64,000 nucleotides of DNA, taken from the NCBI GenBank assembly GCA_019155185.1, contig CM032802.1:14303638-14367637 (forward strand). Direction: 5' to 3'. The notes below the pieces were generated by a model. That model did not search any database. It was given only the letters and a program-made list of their open reading frames with translations, and had not been told where the DNA came from. Origin of the DNA: Beaufortia kweichowensis. Taxonomy: Eukaryota; Chordata; Actinopteri; Cypriniformes; Gastromyzontidae. This document shows, one piece after another, positions 1 to 10,415 of this stretch. A program made the translations under genes and the position numbers. The number at the start of each line of letters is the position of its first letter. Position 1 is the first letter of the stretch.

Positions 1-240
1 ATTCCATCCTTTTCGTGAATTGCTGTGTTTCGTGAGGCTTCGAGGAGATATAGAGTTGTGTATCGTCGGCATAGGAGATAAATGTATTGTTTCTGTGTAT
101 GAACAAACAGTACTTTATATTTTTGTATAATTTTCCATTTCAATAGAAAGAATAGTTTTTAAACGCACAAATCAAATCTCAAGGTCAAACTACTAACTGA
201 AAGTTAAAAAAATGCCAAAAATCAAGCATGTTAACTACAA
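1..240. other. no gene recognised
   Basis: This is AT-rich sequence with no convincing ORF, repeat or RNA gene. Confidence 0.5.
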
Positions 241-368
241 TGTTAGCGTGTGTCAGACCAGGCAGAACACTCGAATTCAGATTCAAATCTTTTACTGAAC
301 TTCAGTGGAAATACAAGAACAGGTACAATCACTGGCAGAAAAACAATGCACAGCACACGATCAAAACA
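241..368 (-). repeat. terminal direct repeat, left copy (3' LTR on minus strand)
   Basis: This 128-bp copy matches 1990-2140 apart from missing short segments (ATC in CATCAGTGG and about 20 bp after GGTACA). Its ends are TG and CA. Confidence 0.7.
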
Positions 369-674
369 TAACAACACCACCGGACAAAGGAGAACAGAAA
401 ACCAACACATTTAAAGAGTCCGGTGATGACAGGGAACAGGTGAAGCTGGTTGCGGGGCTGAGTGCAAGTGATGGGGAACAGGTGAGCGGGGTGAAATGGA
501 TTGTGGGAATTTGAGTCCAGAGGGAGGTGCTGAGTGAAACCGTGACAGTACCCCCCTCCCCCCGGAAAGCGCGTCCTCGCGCCACAAGACCCACGGAGGT
601 GGGAGAGGGAGGCTGGGTGGGTGCTCGAGGTCAGGAGGCTCGGGGTCAGGAGGCTCTGGAGGCTCGGGCTCTGG

Positions 675-765
675 AGGGCACTGGGGGCTCGGAGGCGCCG
701 GGCACTGGGGGCTCGGAGGCGCCGGGCACTGGGGGCTCGGAGGCGCCAGGCACTGGGGTCTCGGA
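675..765. repeat. 24-bp GC-rich tandem repeat
   Basis: The unit GGGCACTGGGGGCTCGGAGG + CGCC repeats about 3.5 times, preceded by shorter degenerate units (603-675). It lies inside the LTR-like element. Confidence 0.9.
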
Positions 766-1480
766 GGATGGACTACCTAGAAACAAACTAGAGACAGATG
801 ATCTTGGACATGATTCCCCAGGAGCAAACAGACCTGGATGGCCCAAAGTGGAGAGATTACTAGGAGCTGGGGCACTTTGAGGGGAAAACCTGCTTTGTGA
901 CACAGCTGCACCAGAGGTCTGACTACCTAGACACAAACTAGAGACGGAAGGTTGCCATCTTTGAGGAATTTGGCCCTGGGACAGAGTTTCAGCAGCTTGA
1001 CTATAACGCTCAACTGAGAAGAACCAAAGTTAAGTTGACTGGGACTGCGTTGAGACTGCATATATGAATTGCTAGGAAGGCTACTTGCACCCTGTGCCAG
1101 GCCAGAGGTATAAGAAATTGTTAACTGACTCAAACCCCCTTGGGAGCCAGAAGCATACACGTTTTGGGAAGCCTTACTGCTAGTGGGCTGGCTAGAAACA
1201 GCTGCAGGCAAGGAAACAAGAGTAGAATATGCAGGGGTATACTGACTTGAGATACTTCGAGACTGTAGGGACAAATCACCAAAACATCCATTTCCTCCCT
1301 GTGCAGAAACCAACTGACTAGAGCTTCCTGTCACTGGTGGTCTAGAACTGCCCAGAGTTGCTGCATTCTGGCTTTGGAAAGTTTGAATGCTAGCGCTCTG
1401 GCTGGAGAGTCTTCCAGCCGAAGACAAAAACTTTGCATGTATACGAGACCCGCTGGCAGGCTGACTGGAAGCACTAAGCA

Positions 1481-1882
1481 CTAAGAACTCTCGGGGGCGG
1501 CCATCTTGGCCGCGGCAGAACTCTCGGGGGCGGCCATCTTGGCCGCGGCAGAACTCTCGGGGGCGGCCATCTTGGCCGCGGCAGAACTCTCGGGGGCGGC
1601 CATCTCGACCAGGCGGCGGAGGGGGCGGCACCCACAACTGGCCAACACCCAATCCACACTCTCCTCCAAGCTTCCAGATGGCCCCCATCCAGACAGCTTG
1701 GCCCATGTCGCGTCGTTAAGACCCCAGAGAAACAGACGCCTCTGGTTGTCTTCGGGAAGCCCCGATATCATCCCAAAGGCTGCGAAGCACAGGGCGTAGG
1801 CCTCGACGGATTCCTCCTCCTGACCCTGATAGAGGAAAGCTTTGGCATGGGCGGCTACGGACGGGCTGGGAGTTGTGGGATC
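1481..1882 (-). pseudogene. gag-like ORF with MAAPESSAAAK repeats
   Basis: From the ATG near 1882 the ORF encodes MDPTTPSPSVAAHAKAFLYQ, then a short gag-like domain with RRLFLWGLNDATWAKLSG. The pattern resembles the short gag-like proteins abundant in cyprinid genomes. It then enters an 11-residue repeat (MAAPESSAAAK) encoded by the 33-bp tandem array. It has no zinc knuckle or enzymatic domain. Read-through continues to about 1481. Confidence 0.5.
1485..1605. repeat. 33-bp tandem repeat, 3.7 copies
   Basis: Perfect 33-bp units start at 1485, 1518, 1551 and 1584 (the last partial). The unit contains GCGGCCATCTTGGCCGC, itself nearly palindromic. Because 33 is a multiple of three, several frames stay open on both strands. 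Confidence 0.95.
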
Positions 1883-1989
1883 CATGACTTGAAACAAAGA
1901 GAAAAAAACAAAACAAACAGATAATCCAGAATCTTAACGACTCGACGAATACAGAGATTAAATCAGTCTTCTTTTAGGGTCTGGTGTAC

Positions 1990-2140
1990 TGTTAGCGTGT
2001 GTCAGACCAGGCAGAACACTCGAATTCAGATTCAAATCTTTTACTGAACTTCATCAGTGGAAATACAAGAACAGGTACAGACCTCACTTCAGAGGGGGAA
2101 TCACTGGCAGAAAAACAATGCACAGCACACGATCAAAACA
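1990..2140 (-). repeat. terminal direct repeat, right copy (5' LTR on minus strand)
   Basis: This 151-bp copy is the longer of the pair and also has TG...CA ends. The gag-like ORF begins about 100 bp inside it on the minus strand. Confidence 0.7.
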
Positions 2141-2459
2141 TTAGCATCTTTCTATAAATTTTACTACTACTATTTAATATTTCACTAATATATTATAATA
2201 TTATTTAGTTTATACAAACTTCTCTCGATACTGTTGGCTTTGTAAATCTGAGTTATAATAAATAGATAATTTCGACCAACCATATTAGCAAACTAGCTTC
2301 ATAGACTGTTTTCTGTATTTATTGTTTGTAGCCTACCACATTTGCCTGTTAGCTTGCATTTTGTGTTCTGTGCTTACTATAACTTTTCTCCCGCACATCA
2401 TCTGTGAGTGAATCAAACAACACTGGTAAGTCAGAACCCAACAACAAACGCGGTGAGTC

Positions 2460-3392
2460 ATGGCACCTTCTTCCAGTATTGTTACATGCACAGTTTGTCA
2501 CATGTTTAGCTTAGCCTTCTTTGTCAGCAGTGAGGGGTTCACATGCGATAAATGTAGGGAAATGTTTAGGCTGACAGGGAAGATCTCAGAATTAGAATCA
2601 CACATCCAAACTTTACTTGAGGAGAGTAAGAGTAATATGGTTTTAGATAATACTTTGGATGCGAGTAGCGTAACTAGCTCTGCACATTGTTCAGTTCCAT
2701 TTGCAGATCCCCTGCAGCAGGGAAACTTCGTGACTGTGAGACGGCATAGTCGCAGGACAAAACACCGCTCAATCGTTCTGATTACAGTCTCAAATAAATT
2801 TGCCCCTCTTGCTGGTCTTAAATATGCAGAAAGTGCCCTAGTTATAGAAGATTCTATTGTACGGAACGTAAAAATAGAGGCACCATAGTCCAATTTTTAT
2901 CGGGAGCCTGACATCAAAGCAAATTTAAATGTGCTGGCTAAAGCTAAGCATAAATTTAGTAAGATTATTATACACGTCGGCACGAATGACGTTCGACTCC
3001 ATCAATCAGAGATTACTAAGAATAACATTAAAGAGGTGTATGAACTCGCAAGTATGATGTCAGACGCAGTAATATGCTCTGGTCCTCTTTCTGCTTATCC
3101 TGGTGACGAGATACATAGCAGACTCTCATCACCAAATGGTTGGATGTCTAAGTGGTGCCTGCAAAATAATATAGGCTTCATAGATAATTGGAAAAGTTTC
3201 TGGGGCAAACCTGACCTGTTGAAAAGAGATGGTCTTCATCCCTCTTGGGGTGGAGCTGCTTTTTTATCTAGAAATATGGCACATAGTCTTAATGTTAATG
3301 TTAAACCTCAACTAACTGGGGCCCAGGTCAGGGAGCAGACAGACTGGCTTAACCAACCATCTGCCAGCCATCACACAGCACAGATAATATAA
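2460..3392 (+). pseudogene. LINE ORF1 with zinc-ribbon and esterase-like domain
   Basis: The first part has CTVC...CDKC (residues about 9-35, zinc-binding type) and a short coiled coil. The second part (2931-3392) has KIIIHVGTNDVR and DGLHPSWGGAAFLSRNM, which match block III GTND and the C-terminal D-x-x-H of SGNH hydrolases as known in CR1/L2 ORF1 proteins. The two parts are out of frame, with a break near 2888-2931. Confidence 0.8.
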
Positions 3393-4369
3393 AGCACATA
3401 GAAATTCTGTCTTCTAAAAATCACTATTTAGAGACTGTGTCTGTCCCCCGGACTAGCAATTACAAAAAACCTTGCAAGAGTAATTTAATAAATGTTCAAC
3501 AAATGAAAAACAAACAAAATCTAGATAAACAATTAATATGCCTTGGCATGCTAAATATTAGATCAATCATAATGATATGATCACAGATCGTAAATTAGAT
3601 GTGCTTTGTCTAACAGAAACATGGCTGAAGCCAGATGATTATATCACTTTGAATGAGTCTATTCCCAAAGACTACTGTTATAGCTGCACTCAGTCAACTC
3701 AGTCATCCCCGGCTAAACAATCCTTTATTGTATAATATTAGCCTTTTAATTACTACCTAGTTTACCATACACACAAACTAACTGTATCACAACTAGTACA
3801 AATCAGACCCAATCTTAATTGACAAGAGCAATTAATTTATAACACAAATCCCCTAAGGGATTGTTAGGCTGCAGTAAGAGACTTAGTAAACGTCAGACCT
3901 ATATCAGAGACCTATATCGAATCTACCTTTCATTTCTAAAGTACTTGAAAAGGTAGTTTCATCACAGCTATGCTCCTACCTTCTAAGGAATGGAATCTGT
4001 GAGAAATTCAGAGAATTTAGAGCCCATCACAGTACAGAGACTGCTCTGATCAGAGTTACAAATGATTTGCTCTTGTCATCTGATCCTGGCTGCATCTCTT
4101 GTATTACTTGTATTGTTAGATCCTAGCGCTGCCTTTGACACCATTGAACACAGCATACTTTTAAATAGACTTAAAACGTATGTTGGCATTAGTGGAATCG
4201 CATTAGAATGGTTTAAATCATACTTATCTGACCGCTTTTAATATGTAGCAATAAACAATGAGAAATCTTACTGATCACAAGTTTGGAGCTATAATTAAAA
4301 TACATGGAGTTAATTTTCACTGCTATGCCGATGATACTCAACTCTATATCTCCTCGAAGTCCGGTACTG

Positions 4370-4690
4370 TCAACACTGCACTGGTTACCCATTAGGCAAC
4401 ATATTAACTTTAAGATCTTACTGACTACTTATAAGGCTCTACATGGTTTAGCTCCTCAGTACCTGAGTGAGCTCCTAACACATTACAGTCCCTCACGTCC
4501 ATTACACTCTCAGGACTCTGGCCATTTGGTAATACCTAGAATTTCTAAATCAAGTGGTGGTGGTAGAGCATTCTCCTATTTAACACCTAAACTTTGGAAT
4601 AGTCTTCCTAGTGCTGTGCGGGAGGCAGACACACTCTTTCAGTTTAAATCTAGATTAAAGACCTATCTCTTTAACAGAGCATACACATAG
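4370..4690 (+). pseudogene. LINE ORF2 C-terminal fragment
   Basis: It encodes LHWLPIRQHINFKILLTTYK and onward through LKTYLFNRAYT, the typical C-terminus of fish L2-type ORF2, ending in TAG. The catalytic region upstream is mostly deleted. Confidence 0.85.
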
Positions 4691-5548
4691 TCCAACAGTT
4701 TATACCCTAAGGGATTGTTAGGCTGCATTAATTAGGCCAACCAGAACCGGGAATACTTCCCTAACAATCTGATGTACTTGTTGCATCTAAGGGTGTGAAA
4801 TAGTATTTGCTCTCAGTTTGTTTGTCTCTTATTATTCTGAGGTTGCATCCAGTCCATACCCTGACCTGACGTTGGATCTGTCAGAAGGAGGTGACGACCC
4901 CCAGGAGAACCTGCACTCATTATAACTAATGCTAATGCTAGTTACTACATTAATGATAATGCTAAACAGTATTTATGCTAATCTCTTTAACTATTTAACT
5001 TTGACTAATTAACTACTTCTTTTCTTTCTATGTCAGCAGTCTGATGTTATAGCTGCACTCAGTCAACTCAGTCATCTTCGGCTAAACAATCCTTTATTGT
5101 ATAATATCGGCCTTATTTAAACTCAGTGCTTGATATCGGCCACATTAGCTGTAAGCTAACACATAATTAAATTCAATTACTAATAAACTAATAATCCAAA
5201 TCAACTCAAAACTACATGGCTTCAAATTTTAGTAAATTTAGTACATCACTTTAAATCAAATATTTTTTTATCAAATTACTGACTGCAGCTGTGATGCGTC
5301 AGAGGTGAAATGAACCTCCAAGTGAGCCTGGGTTCTCCCAAGGTTTTTTCTCCATATGTATGTATAAACATTCATTAATGGAGTTTGGGTTCCTTGCCAC
5401 CGTCGCCGTGTTGGAGTGCTCACTAGGAGACTGCTGAGATTAGATATTAGTTATTAAGCTAGCTTTTATATTCCCTGCTTTTCATTCTGTTTATTCTGTT
5501 GTAAAGCTGATTTGAAACAGTGCTACATTGTTAAAGCGCTATACAAAT

Positions 5549-5571
5549 AAACTTGAACTTGAACTTGAACA
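5549..5571 (+). repeat. TTGAAC 3'-terminal repeats of the LINE
   Basis: Tandem (A)CTTGAACTTGAACTTGAAC marks the 3' end of the L2-type element. Confidence 0.75.
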
Positions 5572-5721
5572 AAACCCCCCGTGTTATCACCCAGAGATTC
5601 AGGCCAGCCCATCCATAAAACTTTTTAGGACCTCTAGGTGTGACATGCGCTTGCTTTTTACACACATTCTATACACACAGAAAACTGTAATATATTTTCC
5701 TTGCATACTGTTCCTCTAAGC

Positions 5722-6112
5722 CAGGGGTTTTCACTTTTTTTGTTTGACCTCTGACCTAAATTTTTTACTTGAAGTACCCCCTGAGATAAGTAAATATTTC
5801 AATAATTTCAGCAAATTTTCATGTTTACCTTCAAAAACATTTTTTATCCATTTTTTTATTAATAGTATTTTACATAGTTACCTGTTATTGGAACTGGTAA
5901 AATTGGTACATAATACGTATCTGTCCATTTTGCATTAGTTCTTATTTTTCTGATATATTGTAGTTTTGTGTAATGGTAACATGACATACAGAATAAACAA
6001 ATTAAATATATATTTTTGTTGTTAAGTCTTTACATTTTTTAAATGAATTGTAATTAATTGTTTTTCATATCGATTTACATTTCCCTCATGAACCGCAGTT
6101 TGGGAAACCCTG
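5722..6112. mobile_element. hAT-type MITE, CAGGGGTTTTC ends
   Basis: The left end CAGGGGTTTTCA and right end TTTGGGAAACCCTG are imperfect terminal inverted repeats. The flanks CTCTAAGC (5714-5721) and CTTTAAGC (6113-6120) form an 8-bp target duplication with one mismatch. It is AT-rich inside, with no transposase. Confidence 0.7.
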
Positions 6113-6305
6113 CTTTAAGCTGACGAACAATCTCAGCTTCAGCGCGGATAATGATGGGCTCCCTGTTCTGCCAACTGGAATGAATAAGAGACCTTTCTTC
6201 ATCGCAATTCGTGAATATTCATTCATGTTTAAACTGTACGTCATCACTACGACACACCCCTTACGCATCGTTACTGCGTAAAATTCCCAAAATCCCATAG
6301 ACTTA

Positions 6306-7856
6306 CAGTTGAGAACAAAAATATTAGCCCCCCTGTTAATTATGAGCAAAGACAATTATAAAAATAAATACGCATTGTTACTGCTTTTGATCTTTATTTA
6401 AAAAAATTCACAAACAAACAATGTTTCATTGAAGCAAAACTATTGAAAGTGGGGGGGAATCACATTATGAAATTTTTTTTCTTAAATGCACATTGGACAC
6501 AATTATTGGCACCCTTTCATTTAATGCTTTTTACTATCTGAAAACTGCTCAGAGTCTTCTCTTATAATGTCTAATGAGGCTGAAGAATTCATGGCAAGTA
6601 ATATTAGGCCATTCCTCCATACACAGTTTCTCCAGATCCTTCAGATGTTGGTCCTTTCTCCTCTTTAGTTCACTCCACTAATTTTTTATAGGGTTCAGGT
6701 CAGGGAACTGGGGTGGCTATGGCAGAACCTTGATTTTGTGCTCACTGACCCATTTTTGTGATGATTTTGATGTTTGTTTTTAACCAATGTGCTCATGGAA
6801 GATCTTAACGCTGCCTATTATAAGATCTCTAGTAGAGGAAGTCAGGTTTTGATTTTTTTTCATTTGTTATTTAATAAAATCTGTGATGTCATGTATCTGA
6901 ACAAGATGCTCAGGGCCTCTGGTATAAAAGTAGGTCCACAACAATAAATATCCGTCTGTTTATTGAACTGTGGACATGGGGCACTTTTTTTATCCATTTG
7001 TGCACCAAAGCTGTCAAAACATTTTACTTTAGTTTCATCTGGCCATAGAACCCAGTCCTGTCTGAAAATCCAGTTTGGCAAATGAATATTGGAGATTTAT
7101 TTGCATGAGAGCAGTGGATTTGTTTCTTTAACTGTGTCCCAAGCAACTTGTTGTGATGGACGTGCTGTTTTCCTTGATTTTTTTTAAAGCTTTCTGACCC
7201 CAAGATTGAACTAATTTCTGCAGTTTTTCATCTGTAGTCCTTGAAAAGTCTTTGGCCACTCAAATCATGTTCATTGTTCTGCATTAAGACAATATAGACA
7301 CACATCTTCTTTCAGTTTGCAACATCTTCAGTTGATTAAAATATCTTTATTGTTACCCTGATGCTGCAAATGGAAATTTCTTATTGTTTTAACTATTTCC
7401 TTAAAGCCACTTTCTATTTTGTGTAGATCAGCAATCTTTTAATGCACATCAGGACTACATTATTTCATTTTACCCATTGTGATGAATGCTAAGAATATTT
7501 GGCCTTTGTTTTACTTAATATTTATTCTTTTGTGAAACAGAAAGTCATGACTGGACGACATCATGTGTCTAGTCACCTTGGTGTGCTAAGAAAATGTAAA
7601 TATCAACGGGAATATACTTCAGAAACGTTTTACTCATAAGTATTTTTAGAGGTGCCAATAATTGTGTCCAATGTGCATTTAAAAAAAAATTCATGATGCG
7701 ATTTTCCCCCCACTTTTAATTGTTTTTGCTTTAACGAAACGTTGTATTTTTGTGATTTTTTAAAATAAAGTTCAAAAGCAGAAACAATGCAGATTTATTT
7801 TTACAACCGTCTTTGCTCATATTTAACAGGGGGGCTAATATTTTTGTCTTCAACTG
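6306..7856 (-). mobile_element. decayed Tc1-family transposon
   Basis: The inverted terminal sequences CAGTTGAGAACAAAAATATT and AATATTTTTGTCTTCAACTG are flanked by TA (6304-6305 and 7857-7858). The 1,551-bp length is typical of Tc1. The interior holds transposase remnants on the minus strand with many stops, including VLWPDETKVKCF around the first catalytic Asp (about 7040). Confidence 0.85.
6860..7081 (-). pseudogene. Tc1 transposase remnant
   Basis: The short open stretch includes WVLWPDETKVKCFDSFG, recognisable as the first-Asp block of Tc1 transposases (usually W-S-D-E-T-K). The flanking DDE blocks are eroded. It is non-functional. Confidence 0.7.
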
Positions 7857-8680
7857 TACATTGATAGAATGTTTCAGGCTGATTGTTTATCTTCAAATTC
7901 TAACTGTCAACAGTCTCATACACACACATTCTATCAGCCTCCCCATCTCTCTCTCACACACACCCACACACTAACACACACCTGCATTTTCACATTTTCA
8001 AATAAATGTGAGGACCACTGACTATTACATAGTATCTGTTAATCTTTCTGTTGTCTGTCTATTTCACACTTTCAATCTACCTTTTAATTTACGTCACACT
8101 TGATCCAATCTTCTCTCTTTATCCATCTTTCATTATTTTTACTGCAAAAAACTTTTGCAATATTATTATTGTTTCTCAGGGAAAAAAGAAAATCCATGTC
8201 ACCCCTCTTTTAATAAGCAAACAGGTCAGCTTCATACAATAAAAGCAAACAAACCAAGGACAGAAAACATGCAAACTGATTATTACACTAAACAGCAGAC
8301 AACACTACAACTACAAAACAAGACATTTTAATCAATATTTTATGTAATGTTTAAGTTCAGGTCTGATTTATTGACTTTACACATAAAATGTAGTACCAGC
8401 AACACATCCTAACAAGAAGTTGTTAACCATCCTACCAGAACAAACAAAATACTTTTAGGACTAAATATGTAAGTTAATATGCATAAATATGCAATTTAAA
8501 AAAAAAATAGATAATAAATTTGAGGTGATAAAGTGCAGCAAGGGCTTTATGCAAACATCCTTAAACACATTCATAGATGTACATTACCTGAATGTCTGAC
8601 ATTTTAAACTATCACAAGCAAGCTAAATTATCAACTGATGGTAATCTTATTTATATTACAATTGCCATTTCGTAGAGCTC
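7857..8680. other. atmin 3' UTR and downstream flank
   Basis: AT-rich sequence with a CA-rich microsatellite at about 7920-7985. The part nearest 8680 should be the atmin 3' UTR. No other gene is visible. Confidence 0.5.
8366..8373 (-). promoter_or_regulatory. atmin: possible atmin polyadenylation signal
   Basis: TTTATT on the plus strand (8367-8372) reads AATAAA on the gene strand, about 310 bp after the stop codon. The 3' end is not proven; other AATAAA-like sites are present in this AT-rich stretch. Confidence 0.3.
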
Positions 8681-10415
8681 TTAGCTGTTGGATTTCTCAG
8701 CATGTGGAAACAGTGAAATAAGCTCCTCGGATGTCTGGGTTTCCACCGAGCTAAAGTGAGACTCCATGTTCCAGGCCAAATCTGCAGAAAGAAAATCATC
8801 TACTGCTGTCTGGGTCTCATTACTAGTGTGAAAGCGGTGTCCCAGACTATGAAATGAACTGGTGATGGTCTGGGTTTTGGCGCTGCTTAGTTTGACCTGT
8901 CCATCATGGGTGCCAGGCAGAGGCATCAGAGGAGGCCTAATGTCTGTCTGTGTTTCTGTGTCAGAGGACTCGGTGCTCATATTGAAACTAGATTGTCTGA
9001 GGATACTACTTAGGGGCATGTGCCCACTTGTTTCTAACAGGAAGTTAAGGTCTGTTTGGGTCTGGGTGTCAAACATCTCAAGCTCCAGATCATTTGGCTG
9101 CACCCTTGTTCCTACATCACTGTTGTGTCCATCACCAAAAAGCAGGAAGTCAGTCTGTGTCTCAATATCCAGGACTTCCAAAGTTGTTTCTGTGTTTAGA
9201 CTGCTTAAGCCACTTTCTTCTGTTTGAGTCTGAATGTGCGCTGCATTAAGGAACTCTTCAAAATCAAAGTCAATACCAGCATGATGCGGTTCATGTACAG
9301 GAAATAAACCTGAAGCCGCTGTACCCATGCTGTCAGAAAGGATGTTATCAAGGTCTCGAAAAAGTATCATAGTCTGAGTCTGGTTGTCTGCTACTGTGTT
9401 TTGGTGTAAAATGTCAGCCTGGGCCCTAAAACACATGGATGAGGCAGTCTTGTCCTCAAAAAGCCCATCATCAGTGTTGGTCAAGGCATCCTCTAAACCA
9501 CTGGTTTTAAAAGAAGCATTAATAGTTGCAGTCTTAGAGGAGGCACTAAGTGTATCAGTATCAAAAAGATCTGTGCATATTGCTTGGTCCATTTGGCTTT
9601 TATCCAACGGGATTACTGTACAACAGCTTGTCTGTGTTTCTCGGGTCACATTAAAGGAAGAAAAACTGAAAACATCAGTCTGTGCTCCAATGGAGGACAA
9701 GGCTCTGATACGTTGGGGTAATGTCTGGGTTTGTACACTTATAGGCAACTGAATCTGTGTGCTCACACTGATGTCTGTCTGAGAGCAAGATGACACAGCG
9801 GCATCACAGCTGGGGGGGATATTCACTGGTTCAGCTTCTGTCCCCTTGTTGAGGTATGAGATATCAGTTTGAATGTTTGTAGATGTGCCTCCTTTGCCCT
9901 TAGATCCAAGATCGACCACTAGATCTCCAACAGAGGCAAGGTCCTCAAGATTGACCTGTACTCCTGTGCTAATGGTTTCAGGGTCAGATCTGGATATAGG
10001 GAAAGTGTCTTTGAAACTCATTGTCTTAGTGTTAAGATTAGGCACTACTGCACCAACTGACAATGGTAAAAGGTGCACAGTGCTAACAGACCCTTGCACA
10101 TCTACAGCAAAGGTGAGTGATTTCAAAGCACTGCTTTCTGAAGGGGGCAGGAGAACAGGCAGATGCGTAAGCTGCATGACAGGAATGTTGACCAGAGTCA
10201 CTTTGGGCTTGGGAAGCAGAAACTTCTGGATGTTTCTTGGGTAGTTATATTTGTGTTGTGCTGTGTCTGGGACTTGAGAAACCTCATCAGAAGGAACTAC
10301 TCCATGAGTGAGGCTTTTCTTAGAGTCTGGCATTTCATACGTTTGTTCGTCAGGTAAAGCGCATGTTGCGTTGCTTGCCAATCTTTTCATTTTCCTTTTT
10401 TTCACAGGTGGATAC
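8681..10415 (-). CDS. atmin: atmin exon 4, TQT-rich C-terminal region
   Basis: This 1,735-bp terminal exon starts after the acceptor ...CTTATAG. It begins with a basic KKRKMKR stretch, a likely nuclear localisation signal, and then has long low-complexity Ser/Thr-rich sequence. TQT occurs about ten times (in contexts VQTQT, RETQT, NQTQT, IQTQT, IETQT, TQTQT, TETQT, KTQTI, NETQT, VETQT). QTD also occurs in NIQTD, SQTD and AQTD. This matches the multivalent LC8-binding region of ATMIN. The stop is at 8681-8683. Confidence 0.96.

Larger units (their letters stand above)
241..2140 (-). mobile_element. small non-autonomous LTR-like retroelement with gag-like ORF
   Basis: Near-identical terminal direct repeats at 241-368 and 1990-2140 both start TGTTAG and end AACA (TG...CA). 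The left copy lacks about 23 bp. Read on the minus strand, a gag-like ORF follows the 1990-2140 repeat, and the middle is filled with simple tandem repeats. No protease, reverse transcriptase or integrase is present. I could not find a target-site duplication, a primer-binding site or a clear polypurine tract, so the LTR reading is an inference. Confidence 0.55.
2460..5571 (+). mobile_element. L2/CR1-type LINE, internally deleted and scrambled
   Basis: ORF1 fragments (2460-3392) with an SGNH-esterase-like domain are followed by the first residues of the endonuclease (about 3560-3690, LCLTETWL). Reverse-transcriptase fragments (about 3895-4240, AAFDT and FKSYLSDRF) come next, then YADD (about 4325) and the conserved C-terminus (4370-4690). 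The 3' UTR ends in TTGAAC repeats at 5549-5571. Two short blocks of the 3' UTR (about 4706-4730 and 5050-5110) recur at about 3685-3880, so this copy has been rearranged. It has many stops and frameshifts and is inactive. Confidence 0.85.
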
